A stretch of 64,000 nucleotides of DNA from Nonomuraea turcica (GTDB lineage: Bacteria > Actinomycetota > Actinomycetes > Streptosporangiales > Streptosporangiaceae): the NCBI RefSeq assembly GCF_030718205.1, contig NZ_JAUZQF010000003.1:620001-684000 (forward strand). The letters run 5' to 3'. Below are positions 8,234 through 16,894 of this stretch, one piece after another. The notes beneath the pieces were generated by a model. The model made no database searches, was not told the origin of the DNA, and saw only the letters and a program-made list of their open reading frames with translations. The first letter of the stretch is position 1. Every line of letters begins with the position of its first letter. Position numbers and translations under genes: made by a program.

Positions 8234-9700
8234 TCACGATCTTCCGGAAACCCCGCAGCGTTCCCCGGTCTCGTGCGACAGCGATCGTTTCCGCTGGCCG
8301 GCGGGCCTGGCGCTGCGCAGGCCGAAGGCGGAGACCGCCGCCCCCAGCAGCACCATGATCACCGGGACGACGAGCGCGGTGCGGTAGGCGTCCAGCACCG
8401 CGCCCGGTGAACCATCGGCGCCGGCCGCGGCGAATCCGTACACCGCGGTCACCGCGGAGATCCCGACGGCCGAGCCGAACTGGGTGAAGGTGTACAGCAG
8501 GCCGCCGGCCAGACCCTGCTCCTCCTCCGCCACGCTGTCGGTGGCCGCGATCGTGAGCGGACCGTAGGCGAGGGCGAAGGCGGTGCCTGCGATGATCAGG
8601 GTCGGGAACATCGCGGCGTACGACCAGTCCATCTCCACCAGCAGGAAGAGCCCGTAGGCCACGATCGCCAGCAGGAAGCCGCCGAAGATCACCCGGGCGT
8701 GGCCGTACCGGTTCACCAGGCGGGGGGTGAGGATGGGAGCCAGCACGGCGTCGCATCCCATGACGATCAGCGCGATCGCGGTCTGCAGCGAGGACCAGCC
8801 GCGCAGCTCCTGCAGGTAGAGCGTGACGATGAACTGGAAGCCGAAGAACGCGCCCAGGAACAGCAGCGCGGCGAGGTTGGCCCGGACCATCGCGGCCTTG
8901 CGGAAGATCCCCAGCCGGACGAGCGGCGCTTTGGCGCGCCGTTCGATCACGATGAATGCCGCCACCAATGCCAGCCCGGCGGCGAGCGCGCCGAGGGCCG
9001 GCCCGAGCCCTTCGCCGCGGTGCTCGAGCCGGACGATGCCGTAGGCGAGCAGCAGCATCGCGGCGGCGAGGCTGGCCGCGCCGGCCAGGTCGTAGCCGCG
9101 ATGTGCGGGCTCAGGCCGGCCTTCGGCGGGCAGCAGCCTGAGCGCCGCGAGCAGGATGGCGCCGGCCAGGAACACCGGGGCGAAGAACACCCAGCGCCAG
9201 CCGAGTTCGGTCAGCAGGCCACCGATGATGAGGCCCAGCGAGAAGCCGCCGGCGCCGACGCCGGCGAAGACCAGCAGGGCCTTGTCGCGCTGCGGTCCCT
9301 CCGGGTAGGAGGTCGTGATGATCGACATGGCGGCGGGGGTCATGAAGGCCGCCGCCACGCCGGTGACGAACCGGGCCACGACCAGCATCCAGCCGTCGGT
9401 CGCGAAGCCGCCCAGCATGGAGAAGACCAGGAAGACGCCCAGCCAGGTGAGGAACATGCGTCGCCTGCCCAGCAGATCGGCGGCGCGGCCGCCGAGCAGG
9501 GTGAAACCGGCATAGCCGAGCACGTAGCCGCTCATCACCCACGCCGCGGTGCCGGTGGTCAGGCCGAGGTCGGCGCGGATGGTGGGGATGGCAACCGCCA
9601 GCATGGCGACGTCGCTGCCCTCGAGAAAGATCGTGCCGCACAGGACGAGCAGCAGGGCCCAGGATCGTCCGCTCTTGCGGGCGGGGGGGACGGTGGACAC
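8234..9700 (-). CDS. MFS drug-efflux type transporter (DHA2-like, about 14 membrane spans)
   Basis: This 488-aa inner-membrane protein has the MFS loop signature GGRAADLLGRRRMF after the second span, a conserved first span GTIFLEGSDVAMLAVAIP, and spans continuing to the C-terminus, as in proton-driven 14-span multidrug exporters. The GTG at 9700 was chosen: GAGGAGC lies just upstream, and the longer frame adds only non-membrane sequence. The gene lies 218 bp downstream of two small membrane-protein genes on the same strand and may be in one transcript with them. The substrate is not predictable. Confidence 0.88.
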   Translation of the reverse strand: MSTVPPARKSGRSWALLLVLCGTIFLEGSDVAMLAVAIPTIRADLGLTTGTAAWVMSGYVLGYAGFTLLGGRAADLLGRRRMFLTWLGVFLVFSMLGGFATDGWMLVVARFVTGVAAAFMTPAAMSIITTSYPEGPQRDKALLVFAGVGAGGFSLGLIIGGLLTELGWRWVFFAPVFLAGAILLAALRLLPAEGRPEPAHRGYDLAGAASLAAAMLLLAYGIVRLEHRGEGLGPALGALAAGLALVAAFIVIERRAKAPLVRLGIFRKAAMVRANLAALLFLGAFFGFQFIVTLYLQELRGWSSLQTAIALIVMGCDAVLAPILTPRLVNRYGHARVIFGGFLLAIVAYGLFLLVEMDWSYAAMFPTLIIAGTAFALAYGPLTIAATDSVAEEEQGLAGGLLYTFTQFGSAVGISAVTAVYGFAAAGADGSPGAVLDAYRTALVVPVIMVLLGAAVSAFGLRSARPAGQRKRSLSHETGERCGVSGRS

Positions 9701-9918
9701 GGATACGCTCCTCACCTGTTGAGTCGCTTGGTCACATCCGGTCGGGCAGCAATGTACGTGCTGCTGATTCTCGCCGACATTCCAGGCCCGACCAGCCCCC
9801 GGGAGAACGGCCGTGGTCGTCATGATCCGGTTCATCCCGGAACTGATCACCATGAGCGGGCTGCGCTCTGTGAGCAGGACGACACCCTTCCTCATGCGGG
9901 CGAGATTCTGCGCAGGTT

Positions 9919-10380
9919 TCACCGCACGGGGCGCTCCTTGATTGGTCGGCTGTCAGGTCCGTCCAGCCTGAGCTGACTCGTCGAGAGCGGCTCGGCCGGG
10001 TGAGTGCGGCGGCCGGTCCGGATCCAGGCGAGCTGAAGGACGCTCATCCCGAACAGCAGGACGCCCAAGGGGATGTGCAGGGCCGTCACCTGCGCGATGC
10101 CCAACGCTACCTGCGCCGAGACGAGCCCGAAGAACCCGGCCGCGTACAGGATGGGCCGGGGCGAACCGCCGCCCGGCCGCCACGCCAAGGTCGCGGCGAT
10201 CAGGTGTATCAGCGTCACGATGAACGCCGTGTACGCCCCAGCGCTGTGCAGCACCCCACCGCTGGGTACGGACAGCAACAGCCCGGCCGTGATCGCCTGG
10301 ATGAAGACTGTCACGGTTTGCAAGGCGATCGCGGTCCGCAGGAAGGCGAGGTTGCCTTGCTGTGTGGCGGTGACCTTCAC
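9919..10380 (-). CDS. Small membrane protein, four predicted spans
   Basis: The 153-aa product has four hydrophobic segments, for example VFIQAITAGLLLSV and ILYAAGFFGLVSAQVALGI, with a short charged tail. No family is recognised. Its GTG start at 10380 overlaps the stop of the upstream gene (GTGA), so the two are translationally coupled and probably act together in the membrane. Both lie under the left promoter of the mirror-image promoter pair at 10.8 kb. Confidence 0.75.
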   Translation of the reverse strand: MKVTATQQGNLAFLRTAIALQTVTVFIQAITAGLLLSVPSGGVLHSAGAYTAFIVTLIHLIAATLAWRPGGGSPRPILYAAGFFGLVSAQVALGIAQVTALHIPLGVLLFGMSVLQLAWIRTGRRTHPAEPLSTSQLRLDGPDSRPIKERPVR

Positions 10381-10739
10381 GCGGACCGGGCCGGGTGCCC
10401 GTTGTGGGCGCGGGCCCGTACCAGTCCGCCGAGGGCCAGGCTGACCAGGCCGAGCATCACGGCGACGAGGGCGCCGGCGAATCCGTTGCCGGTGCCGAAG
10501 CCGGTGCCGGCGGTGGTGGCGGCCCACACGCCGCCGCCGGCCACACTGACCAGTCCCGCCGTCAGGGCCGCGTTGGCCGCCTTCCGGGACTGGCCGAACC
10601 GGCCGCCGGGACGGGCCAGTGCCAGCCCGCCGACGACCACGCCGGCCAGCGCGATCAGCGCGACCACCGTCGGCACGAGACGCCCGGAGGTCAGGGCGTA
10701 GCCAACGGACGAATCCGGCTGGATCGGGGCGATGTTCAT
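10377..10739 (-). CDS. Small membrane protein, possibly DUF6223-like
   Basis: The 120-aa product has three or four hydrophobic spans with glycine-rich turns (LVPTVVALIALAGVVVGG, ALTAGLVSVAGGGVWAATTA, ALVAVMLGLVSLALGGLV). It resembles actinobacterial small membrane proteins annotated DUF6223, but I recall that family only loosely. The ATG at 10739 has AGAAGG upstream. It is the first gene of the leftward unit and is transcribed from a promoter almost identical to that of the divergent oxidoreductase, which suggests a shared stress or redox regulon. Confidence 0.72.
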   Translation of the reverse strand: MNIAPIQPDSSVGYALTSGRLVPTVVALIALAGVVVGGLALARPGGRFGQSRKAANAALTAGLVSVAGGGVWAATTAGTGFGTGNGFAGALVAVMLGLVSLALGGLVRARAHNGHPARSA

Positions 10740-10772
10740 CTGCCTTCTCCTTTTCTCGGTGAAGTTCTTGGG

Positions 10773-10823
10773 TCACACGCTAGGAACGGCACGCCGTCGG
10801 AGGTATCGGGCATGTGACCCTAA
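10773..10823 (-). promoter_or_regulatory. Left member of a mirror-image promoter pair
   Basis: Read on the minus strand this element is CACATGCCCGATACC, 11 bp, GCCGTTCCTAGCG, ending about 38 bp before the start of the small membrane gene at 10739. The same two blocks with the same 11-bp spacer occur in opposite orientation at 10858-10896. The spacing suits a -35/-10 pair recognised by an alternative sigma factor, but no such factor is encoded in the window. Confidence 0.65.
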
Positions 10824-10852
10824 TTGCCGTGTCCTGCGGGGCGGGCCCGCGA

Positions 10853-10905
10853 TTAAGGCACATGCCCGATACCGCGGGACGCCGGCCGTTCCTAGCGTTG
10901 AGACC
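10853..10905 (+). promoter_or_regulatory. Right member of the mirror-image promoter pair
   Basis: CACATGCCCGATACC, an 11-bp spacer and GCCGTTCCTAGCG lie about 52 bp upstream of the oxidoreductase ATG at 10949. The blocks match the left copy exactly while the spacers differ, which indicates selection on the two blocks rather than a recent duplication. This implies that both divergent units answer to one factor. Confidence 0.65.
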
Positions 10906-10948
10906 TGCACGAAACAGCGAGCAGATGACGTGCAGGGGAGAAACGCTG

Positions 10949-12127
10949 ATGAACATCGTGGTCCTGGGTGGTGGCTACGCCGGTGTCATGAGCGCGGCCC
11001 GGCTGGCGCTGCGCACCCGCGGCAAAAGCGTCTCCATCACGCTGGTCAACCCGTCCGAGCTGTTCGTCGAGCGGTTGCGGATGCATCAGGTCGCGGCCGG
11101 GCACGAACTGGCTCATCACCGCATTCCCGACCTGCTCGGCAACCGGGTGGTGTTCGTCCAGGGATGCGCGAAGGCCATCGACACCGTCGGGGGTGAGGTC
11201 ACGGTGTCCGCGGCCGGCGGGATGCGGGCGCTGCCGTACGACAGGCTCGTGTACGCGCTCGGCAGCTACACCGACGCCGGGATCGTGCCCGGTGTCAGCG
11301 ATCACGCCTACACCCTCAACGACCCGCGGCTGGCCCGTCGCATGGCGCTGCGGATGGCGGCCCTGGACGAGATCGGCGGGACGACCGCGGTGTGCGGCGG
11401 GGGCCTGACCGGCATCGAGGCGGCCACCGAGATCGCCGAGAACCATCCGGCCCTGCGCGTCACCCTGATCAGCAGACAGCGGCCCGGCTGGATGATGGGG
11501 GAGAAGGCACGCGCCCATGTGAACGCCGCCTTCGCCAGGCTCGGCGTGACCGTGCTGGCGAACGCCGAGATCACCAAGGTGCTCCCCGGCGCCGTTGCCC
11601 TGGCCGGCGGGGAGACCGTGCCGGCCGACGTCTGCCTGTGGACGGCCGGCGTACGCGCGCCCGCGCTGGCCGCCGAATCCGGCATCGCCGTGGACGGCAG
11701 CGGCCGGGTGCTGGTCGACGCGGCGCTGCGGTCGCAGTCGCATCCGGAGATCTACGCGGTCGGGGATGCGGCAGCCGTCCGCCAGGCGTGGGGGCCGATC
11801 CACGGCACCTGCCAGAGCGGGATGCCGTCGGGCGCCCACGCCGCTGACTGCATCGCCCGCGAGATGTCCGGCAAGAAGGTCAGGCCGTTCCGGTTCGGAT
11901 ACTTCCACCAACCGGTCAGCCTCGGTCGCGAAGACGCCGTGATCCAGTTCGTCCGCCACGACGACTCTCCGCGCCACTGGTATCTCAGGGGCAAGGCCGC
12001 GGTGGCGTACAAGGAAATGATCAGCAGGAGCCCGATCACGATGTACGGATGGGTGCGGCGCTACCCGCTGCCCGCCGGGCTGTCCAAGGGCAGGCGCGCC
12101 ACGCGCAAGCCGTTCATGCCGCTGTGA
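10949..12127 (+). CDS. NDH-2-like FAD-dependent pyridine nucleotide-disulphide oxidoreductase
   Basis: This 392-aa flavoprotein resembles type II NADH dehydrogenases, which pass electrons from NAD(P)H to quinone at the membrane face. Visible motifs are the FAD-binding IVVLGGGYAGVMSA at the N-terminus, the NAD(P)-binding AVCGGGLTGIEAATEI near 150-165 and the second FAD contact YAVGDAAAV near 270. No redox-active CxxC is present, consistent with NDH-2 rather than a disulphide reductase. The ATG at 10949 has GGGGAG eight bases upstream. It is divergent from two small membrane proteins under twin promoters, so it may supply electrons to a membrane partner. Confidence 0.88.
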   Translation: MNIVVLGGGYAGVMSAARLALRTRGKSVSITLVNPSELFVERLRMHQVAAGHELAHHRIPDLLGNRVVFVQGCAKAIDTVGGEVTVSAAGGMRALPYDRLVYALGSYTDAGIVPGVSDHAYTLNDPRLARRMALRMAALDEIGGTTAVCGGGLTGIEAATEIAENHPALRVTLISRQRPGWMMGEKARAHVNAAFARLGVTVLANAEITKVLPGAVALAGGETVPADVCLWTAGVRAPALAAESGIAVDGSGRVLVDAALRSQSHPEIYAVGDAAAVRQAWGPIHGTCQSGMPSGAHAADCIAREMSGKKVRPFRFGYFHQPVSLGREDAVIQFVRHDDSPRHWYLRGKAAVAYKEMISRSPITMYGWVRRYPLPAGLSKGRRATRKPFMPL

Positions 12128-12136
12128 CCGCGCGTG

Positions 12137-14812
12137 TCAGGCGAGCTGAAGCCGCGCCAGCTCGGTACGGGTGGTGACGCCCAGCTTGGGGAAGGCACGG
12201 TAGAGGTGGTGGCCGACCGTCTTGGGAGAAAGGAACAGCTTCGCGGCGATCTCCTTGTTCGTGGCTCCGGTGGCGGCCAGGCGCACCACCTGAAGCTCCT
12301 GGCCGGTGAGCTGGGCCACCAGGTCGTGGCCTGTGGTACGGGCAGGCGTGGTCTCACCCGCCGCCCGTAGTTCCGCGGCGGCGCGCCCGGCCCACAGCGT
12401 CGCGCCGAGGAGGGTGAAGGTTTCCGCGGCGTGGCGCAGCTGGGTGCGGGCGTCGGAGGCGCGGCGGGATCGGCGCAGCCACTCGCCGTACACCAGCGCC
12501 GATCTGGCCTGCTCGAACGGCCGGTCCGCACAGGACACCGCCGCGGTGAAGTGCGCCTCCGGGTCGTCGTCCAGGGACAGCAGGGCGCGGCAGCGCGCCA
12601 GCACGGCGTCCGACCAGGGCAGTGCGGCGGCCTCGGCCCAGCGGCGGAGCCGTTCGAAGGGGACGACCGCCGCGTCGGCGTTGCCGAGCCGTACGGCGGC
12701 CTCGATCTCGTCCGCCGCGAAGCAGACGGCGCTCACCTGGTGGCCGATCGGGCCACGCGCGGCGGTCGCGAGCCGGTCGAGGACCGCTTCCCAGCGTCCG
12801 TAGCCGAGGTCCAGCATGGCCAGCGCCCAGACGCCCCACCCGGCGCTGATGGAGACCAGCTCGACCGCGAAAGGCCCGAGATTGCGCGCGGCGTGCTCGC
12901 GGCACCGCTCCTCCTCGCCGCGGACGGCGGCGATCCAGGCCAGCACGCCGTGGTGGTGGGCGACGCGATGCGACTGCCCGGTGTCCTCGGCCATCCGCAG
13001 CCCCTCGGTCGCCGCCGATTCGCCCTTCTCGAGCCGGCCGAGGTACAACTCGGCGGCGGCGAGCTGGGCCAGCGCCATCGGGGCTGCTCCGATCCTTCCG
13101 GTCGTACGGCACGCTTCCACCTGCGCCGCCGCGAGGTCACGGGCGACCCCGAAATGGCCGGCCGCGATCGCGTACCCGGCGAGGTGTTCTTGTGCGGCGG
13201 CCGGCTCCGTGAGCCTGGCACGGAATTCCGGCAGGGCCTTGTCCAGGGACCCCACAAGGAAGTCCACGGTCGCCGTGACCAGCGCGAAGCCCGGATGCCC
13301 CGGCGCACCCGCAAGCTGCGCGAAACAGTGGTGCACGCGCCGGGACAGCCCGGGATCACCGGCATAGAACGCCGCCAGGCTCGCCTGGGCCAGCAATGCG
13401 GCGGCCTTGTCCAGGGCGCCGGGCAGGGGTGTCGTGAGCTCGGCTGCCTTAATGAGCAGGTCGACGGCGGTATGGAGGGAGCCCATGTTGAAGGCGTGCT
13501 CGGCGCGGACGGAGTTCAGGGCCGCCCGCTGGTAGGGGTCGGTGAGCAGGCGCTCGGCCTGCTCGGCGAGGGATTCCTGCAGGCCGGCCAGACCGGCCAG
13601 GGCGGCCGCCTGGGTGGCGGCCAGGAGCCTGCGGCCCCGTTCGGTGTCGCCCTCGCTGAGCTGGGCGGCGCGGGCGAGAGCCGAAGCCGCCGCGGCGTAC
13701 CCGCTGCGTTCCCGGGCGCGTCCGGCGGCCGATTCCAGGGCTGCCGCGACGCTCTCGTCGGGGCCGGGTGAGGCCGCGGCCAGATGCCAGGCATGGCGGT
13801 CGGCGTCCCGTTCACCGTCCAGCACCGCGGCCAGCGCGCGATGGATGGCCAGCCGCCGGGAGAACGGGGTGCCTTGGTAGGCCGCCGTCCGTACCAGCGG
13901 GTGCCTGAAGGTCACCACCGGCCCGATGATCCTGATGAGGCCCGCGGCCTCGGCCTCGTCCAGCCCATCCACGACGCCGAGCGCGTCGGCCGTACGCAGA
14001 ATCACGTCCAGCGCGCCGGTCTCCTCGGCCGCGGCGATGGTCAACACTGCCTGGGCGGGGTGCGAAAGCTCACCGATGCGCCGCTGGTAAGCGTCCTGGA
14101 TCCGCTGTGGCAACGGCATGCGTCCGGTCGGCAGCGTGGTGGGGCCGGTTGCCAGGTGTTGCAGCTCCAGGAGTGCCAGCGGGTTGCCCTCGGCCTCAGC
14201 CAGCACCCGGTCGCGCAGGTGCCAGGGAAGGCGGGGAGCCTGCGTGTCGAGGATCAAGCTCGCCGATTCCCGGTCGAGATCGCCGAGCTTGAGCTCGGCC
14301 ACCCCCTGCGCGGCGAACCCGGGCCTGGCGCCGAAGATCAGAGCGATGCCTTCGTGCTGGAGCCGGCGGGCCACGAACACCATGGTCTCGGCCGAAGGTC
14401 CGTCCAGCCAATGAGCATCGTCGACAAGGCACAACAGCGGCCCGTCCCCGGCCAGCTCGTCCAGCAGGGTCAGCGCGGCCAGGCCGATGAGGAAGCGGTC
14501 GGCGCCGGCTGCGCCTGTCAATCCCAGCGCGCCACGCAAGGCGTCCGCCTGCGGCTCGGCCAGCGCGTCCATCCGGTGCAGCGCCGGGCGTAACAGCAGG
14601 TGCAAGGCCGCGTAGGGCAGCTCGGCCTCGCTCTCCACTCCCGATATCCGCAGCACCCGCGCACGGTCGGATCGCGAGGCCGCGTACTCGAGCAGCGCGG
14701 ACTTCCCGATGCCAGGCTCGCCCCAGATGTGCAGCGCACCGCTTTCACCGGAACGAATTCGGCCAAGAAGTCGATCGATTTCGCCCTGCTCTTCTTCTCG
14801 GCCGTAAAGCAT
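12137..14812 (-). CDS. LuxR-family regulator of the LAL type (AAA ATPase + LuxR HTH)
   Basis: This 891-aa regulator has an N-terminal ATPase module with Walker A GEPGIGKSALLEY near residues 31-43 and Walker B LLCLVDDAHWLD near 120-131. A long helical, TPR-like middle follows, then a C-terminal LuxR helix-turn-helix (LTGQELQVVRLAATGATNKE, then LFLSPKTVGHHLYRAF). Such proteins activate transcription in response to a ligand and ATP. The ATG at 14812 (MLYGREEEQ) precedes the first conserved motif; a longer frame adds low-complexity sequence. It is convergent with the oxidoreductase, ending 10 bp from its stop, and is a candidate regulator of the 8-12 kb genes. Confidence 0.9.
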   Translation of the reverse strand: MLYGREEEQGEIDRLLGRIRSGESGALHIWGEPGIGKSALLEYAASRSDRARVLRISGVESEAELPYAALHLLLRPALHRMDALAEPQADALRGALGLTGAAGADRFLIGLAALTLLDELAGDGPLLCLVDDAHWLDGPSAETMVFVARRLQHEGIALIFGARPGFAAQGVAELKLGDLDRESASLILDTQAPRLPWHLRDRVLAEAEGNPLALLELQHLATGPTTLPTGRMPLPQRIQDAYQRRIGELSHPAQAVLTIAAAEETGALDVILRTADALGVVDGLDEAEAAGLIRIIGPVVTFRHPLVRTAAYQGTPFSRRLAIHRALAAVLDGERDADRHAWHLAAASPGPDESVAAALESAAGRARERSGYAAAASALARAAQLSEGDTERGRRLLAATQAAALAGLAGLQESLAEQAERLLTDPYQRAALNSVRAEHAFNMGSLHTAVDLLIKAAELTTPLPGALDKAAALLAQASLAAFYAGDPGLSRRVHHCFAQLAGAPGHPGFALVTATVDFLVGSLDKALPEFRARLTEPAAAQEHLAGYAIAAGHFGVARDLAAAQVEACRTTGRIGAAPMALAQLAAAELYLGRLEKGESAATEGLRMAEDTGQSHRVAHHHGVLAWIAAVRGEEERCREHAARNLGPFAVELVSISAGWGVWALAMLDLGYGRWEAVLDRLATAARGPIGHQVSAVCFAADEIEAAVRLGNADAAVVPFERLRRWAEAAALPWSDAVLARCRALLSLDDDPEAHFTAAVSCADRPFEQARSALVYGEWLRRSRRASDARTQLRHAAETFTLLGATLWAGRAAAELRAAGETTPARTTGHDLVAQLTGQELQVVRLAATGATNKEIAAKLFLSPKTVGHHLYRAFPKLGVTTRTELARLQLA

Positions 14813-15058
14813 CGGAACAGACGCTAGGTGGGGATCGCTCCCAGAGTCAAGAACGCCGCTCCAAGGCCTTGAGCATGGCCACGGTGTCGACAACCCCCGG
14901 CTTTCTTGGAAGCCTTGGGGATGCCCAGGCCGGGCAGGTGCGGGCAGGCATGGCACAGCCGGCGCCGCTCGGCGGTGAGGCCGAGCAGCGCCGGCAGCAC
15001 CGCGAACGTCATCGGTTCGCGTCTGCGGTGGGCACTGGCGGGCCGGCCGTTGATGCCC
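14813..15058. other. Intergenic stretch with possible coding scrap
   Basis: A minus-strand frame of about 60 codons begins MTFAVLPALLGLTAERRRL, which has the flavour of a transposase N-terminus, but I cannot name the family. It ends without a domain. The LAL promoter should also lie here. Confidence 0.3.
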
Positions 15059-16021
15059 TTAGCCGAGCGGAATGACCGGCTCCGTCGACCGGCTGGCGTA
15101 GAAGCAGCCCGTGGTGGGCAGGCTGCTCGCCGCCGGTGGAGTGGCGCCGTCGTAGACGGCCAGCAGGAAGTTCTGCGGGCACCGCCGGGTGCTGCCGGTG
15201 CGGATGCCGAAGTGCAGATGCGGACCGGTCGAGTTGCCGGTGTTGCCGGTCAGCCCGATCTGTTGCCCGGCGCCGACCGACGCGCCGTTGGAGACCGACC
15301 ACGACGAGAAGTGGCAGTACGTGTAGATGACCCCGTCGGTTCCGGTCAGGTTGATGCCTCGCCCGCACAGGCTGTCCTCGATGACCGTCACCGTGCCGGC
15401 GCGCACCGCGTACGCCGGGGTGCCGGTGCCGACCGGGAGGTCGATCGCGGGATAGTCGTGGTGCGGGTCGTCGTACTCGCTGCGCGGCAGCGCGTTGCGC
15501 GGAAGGGGTAGCGAGAACGAGCCCCCTCCGGTGGACGAGGTGATCCGGACCGCGTCGGCGACGACGTAGCCGGTCTGGCTGGTCCAGCGGCTGACGCCGA
15601 CCACGTTGTAGTCGCCGGCGGCCAGGGTGAACGTGCCGAGACTGACCCAGCGGCCACCGTTGGCGCGCTGGTCGATGACCACGGTACGGGTGCCGTCGGT
15701 GGTCGCCACCAGGAAGGGGGTGGCGCTGTTGTAGCCGGCGTCCGCTGGGTACCAGACCTCGACCAGGTGAGCCCCGGCCGCTGCGATCGACGCCTTGAAC
15801 CAGGCGGCGTCGCTCGCGACGGTGTTCGGTGTCGCGAACCGGTAGTCCGCGCCGTACCGCTGCGCGGACCATGCCGATGTGCCCCAGTCGGCGCCGGCAG
15901 TGAACTGGCCGGCGGTGGCGTTGTCGACCGTGGTGGTTGCGGCGGACGCGGGCGCCACAGTGCCGAGCAGAACCAGAGAGGCTGCTACGACGGCGGCCGA
16001 TAAACGAGTGATGATTTTCAC
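15059..16021 (-). CDS. Secreted M23-family peptidase with N-terminal golvesin-like domain
   Basis: This 320-aa protein has a signal peptide (basic start, then VVAASLVLLGTVAPASA with cleavage after ASA). A beta-rich golvesin/Xly-type carbohydrate-binding domain follows at about 35-160, then the M23 LytM fold at about 180-300. Zinc-site motifs are present: the HxxxD-type stretch HHDYPAIDLPVG and the HxH motif GPHLHFGIR. It should cut peptidoglycan cross-bridges outside the cell. The GTG at 16021 was chosen because GGAGGG lies nine bases upstream and the signal peptide starts there. It is a monocistronic unit. Confidence 0.9.
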   Translation of the reverse strand: MKIITRLSAAVVAASLVLLGTVAPASAATTTVDNATAGQFTAGADWGTSAWSAQRYGADYRFATPNTVASDAAWFKASIAAAGAHLVEVWYPADAGYNSATPFLVATTDGTRTVVIDQRANGGRWVSLGTFTLAAGDYNVVGVSRWTSQTGYVVADAVRITSSTGGGSFSLPLPRNALPRSEYDDPHHDYPAIDLPVGTGTPAYAVRAGTVTVIEDSLCGRGINLTGTDGVIYTYCHFSSWSVSNGASVGAGQQIGLTGNTGNSTGPHLHFGIRTGSTRRCPQNFLLAVYDGATPPAASSLPTTGCFYASRSTEPVIPLG

Positions 16022-16357
16022 GAGCTGGTCCCTCCGGGGGGTTGAGGGGAAGCGCGGGCGAAAGTATCTAACCAACATGCGAGCGTCAATGAAAGATATT
16101 TACATAGGTCAGTTCTTGGCCCAGGGTCCGCGGCGGGAGTTCCAGACTCGCCAGCCGAGCCACTTCCTTTGCGGTGACGGGCGCGTGGCGGGGCGGCCGC
16201 CCCTGACTTGCCGGCCCATCATCGCGGCCAGGACCTGATCGCGGACATTCAGCACCACGACCTGCGCTATGGAACTGCGACGCTGGCGCTGGCGTCTGCG
16301 GAATAGGGGTGAGGTGCCGTAAGCGCCCAACACGGGATCGGCTTCCGGCACCCCTCG
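16022..16357. other. Intergenic region between PIN gene and M23 gene
   Basis: The stretch next to 16022 is unusually AT-rich (ATGAAAGATATTTACATAGG around 16090-16110) and probably holds the M23 promoter. The remainder has no frame with convincing codon bias. Confidence 0.4.
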
Positions 16358-16894
16358 CTACTGCAGATCAGCAGGGCGGCTCGGCAGGCGGAGGTGGCGG
16401 CCCAGGCGGGCCATCTCATGCAGCAGCTTGAAGCCCTCGTCGGCGGTGCAGAGCCCGTCAACGATCGCTTCGCAGAACAGGTCCATGGTGTCCCGTGTAG
16501 TGATGCCCTGCCTACGGGCATACTCTCCGGCGTCCCGATCGTCCGTGATCCACAGGGATCCGCGGAACTGCGGCCAGTTGAGAATGACGTGGCAGGTCTG
16601 TGCTTCGCCCAGGTGCTGCGTCGGCCTATGGAACGAACCGCCGAACACCGCACGGCGTACCTGCTCGACCTGGCGGCTTTCGTTCAGATTGGTGATCTCG
16701 ATAGGTTCGCCCAGCCAACCGTCCTGAGCGATCGTGTTCAGTTCGGGGAAGACGGCCTTCGACTTGCTCGCCTCGGCTTCGATGGCCTCAACCCAGCGTC
16801 CCCTGCCGCGCAGAGTCTCCTCCAGGAGTCGTAGGCGTGAGACTGCGGCGAAGTTGCACAGCACGGTGTTGTCGGGGAACCAGTACCAGGTCAT
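16358..16894 (-). CDS. PIN-domain nuclease-like protein (toxin candidate)
   Basis: The 178-aa product has the order of acidic residues expected for a PIN-fold RNase of the DUF3368/VapC-like type: D8 in WYWFPDNTVLCNFA, a likely E near 41, E97 in HLGEAQTC, and D118/D119 in LWITDDRDAGEYA. The metal site therefore looks complete. Its ATG overlaps the stop of the XRE-ImmA gene by four bases (ATGA), a typical antitoxin-first arrangement. PIN proteins of this kind cleave RNA when freed from their partner. The fold assignment is by motif only. Confidence 0.75.
   Translation of the reverse strand: MTWYWFPDNTVLCNFAAVSRLRLLEETLRGRGRWVEAIEAEASKSKAVFPELNTIAQDGWLGEPIEITNLNESRQVEQVRRAVFGGSFHRPTQHLGEAQTCHVILNWPQFRGSLWITDDRDAGEYARRQGITTRDTMDLFCEAIVDGLCTADEGFKLLHEMARLGRHLRLPSRPADLQ

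Noticed and set aside
8699..9976. Long plus-strand open frame opposite the MFS gene
   Set aside because: It is the antisense shadow of a strongly membrane-spanning gene; its translation is E/G/R/Q-rich with no domain.
14824..15012. Minus-strand 62-codon frame resembling a transposase start
   Set aside because: Only a general resemblance; no family motif could be named.
16109..16351. Minus-strand 80-codon basic frame after the PIN gene
   Set aside because: Arg-rich shadow-like composition, no start signal and no domain.
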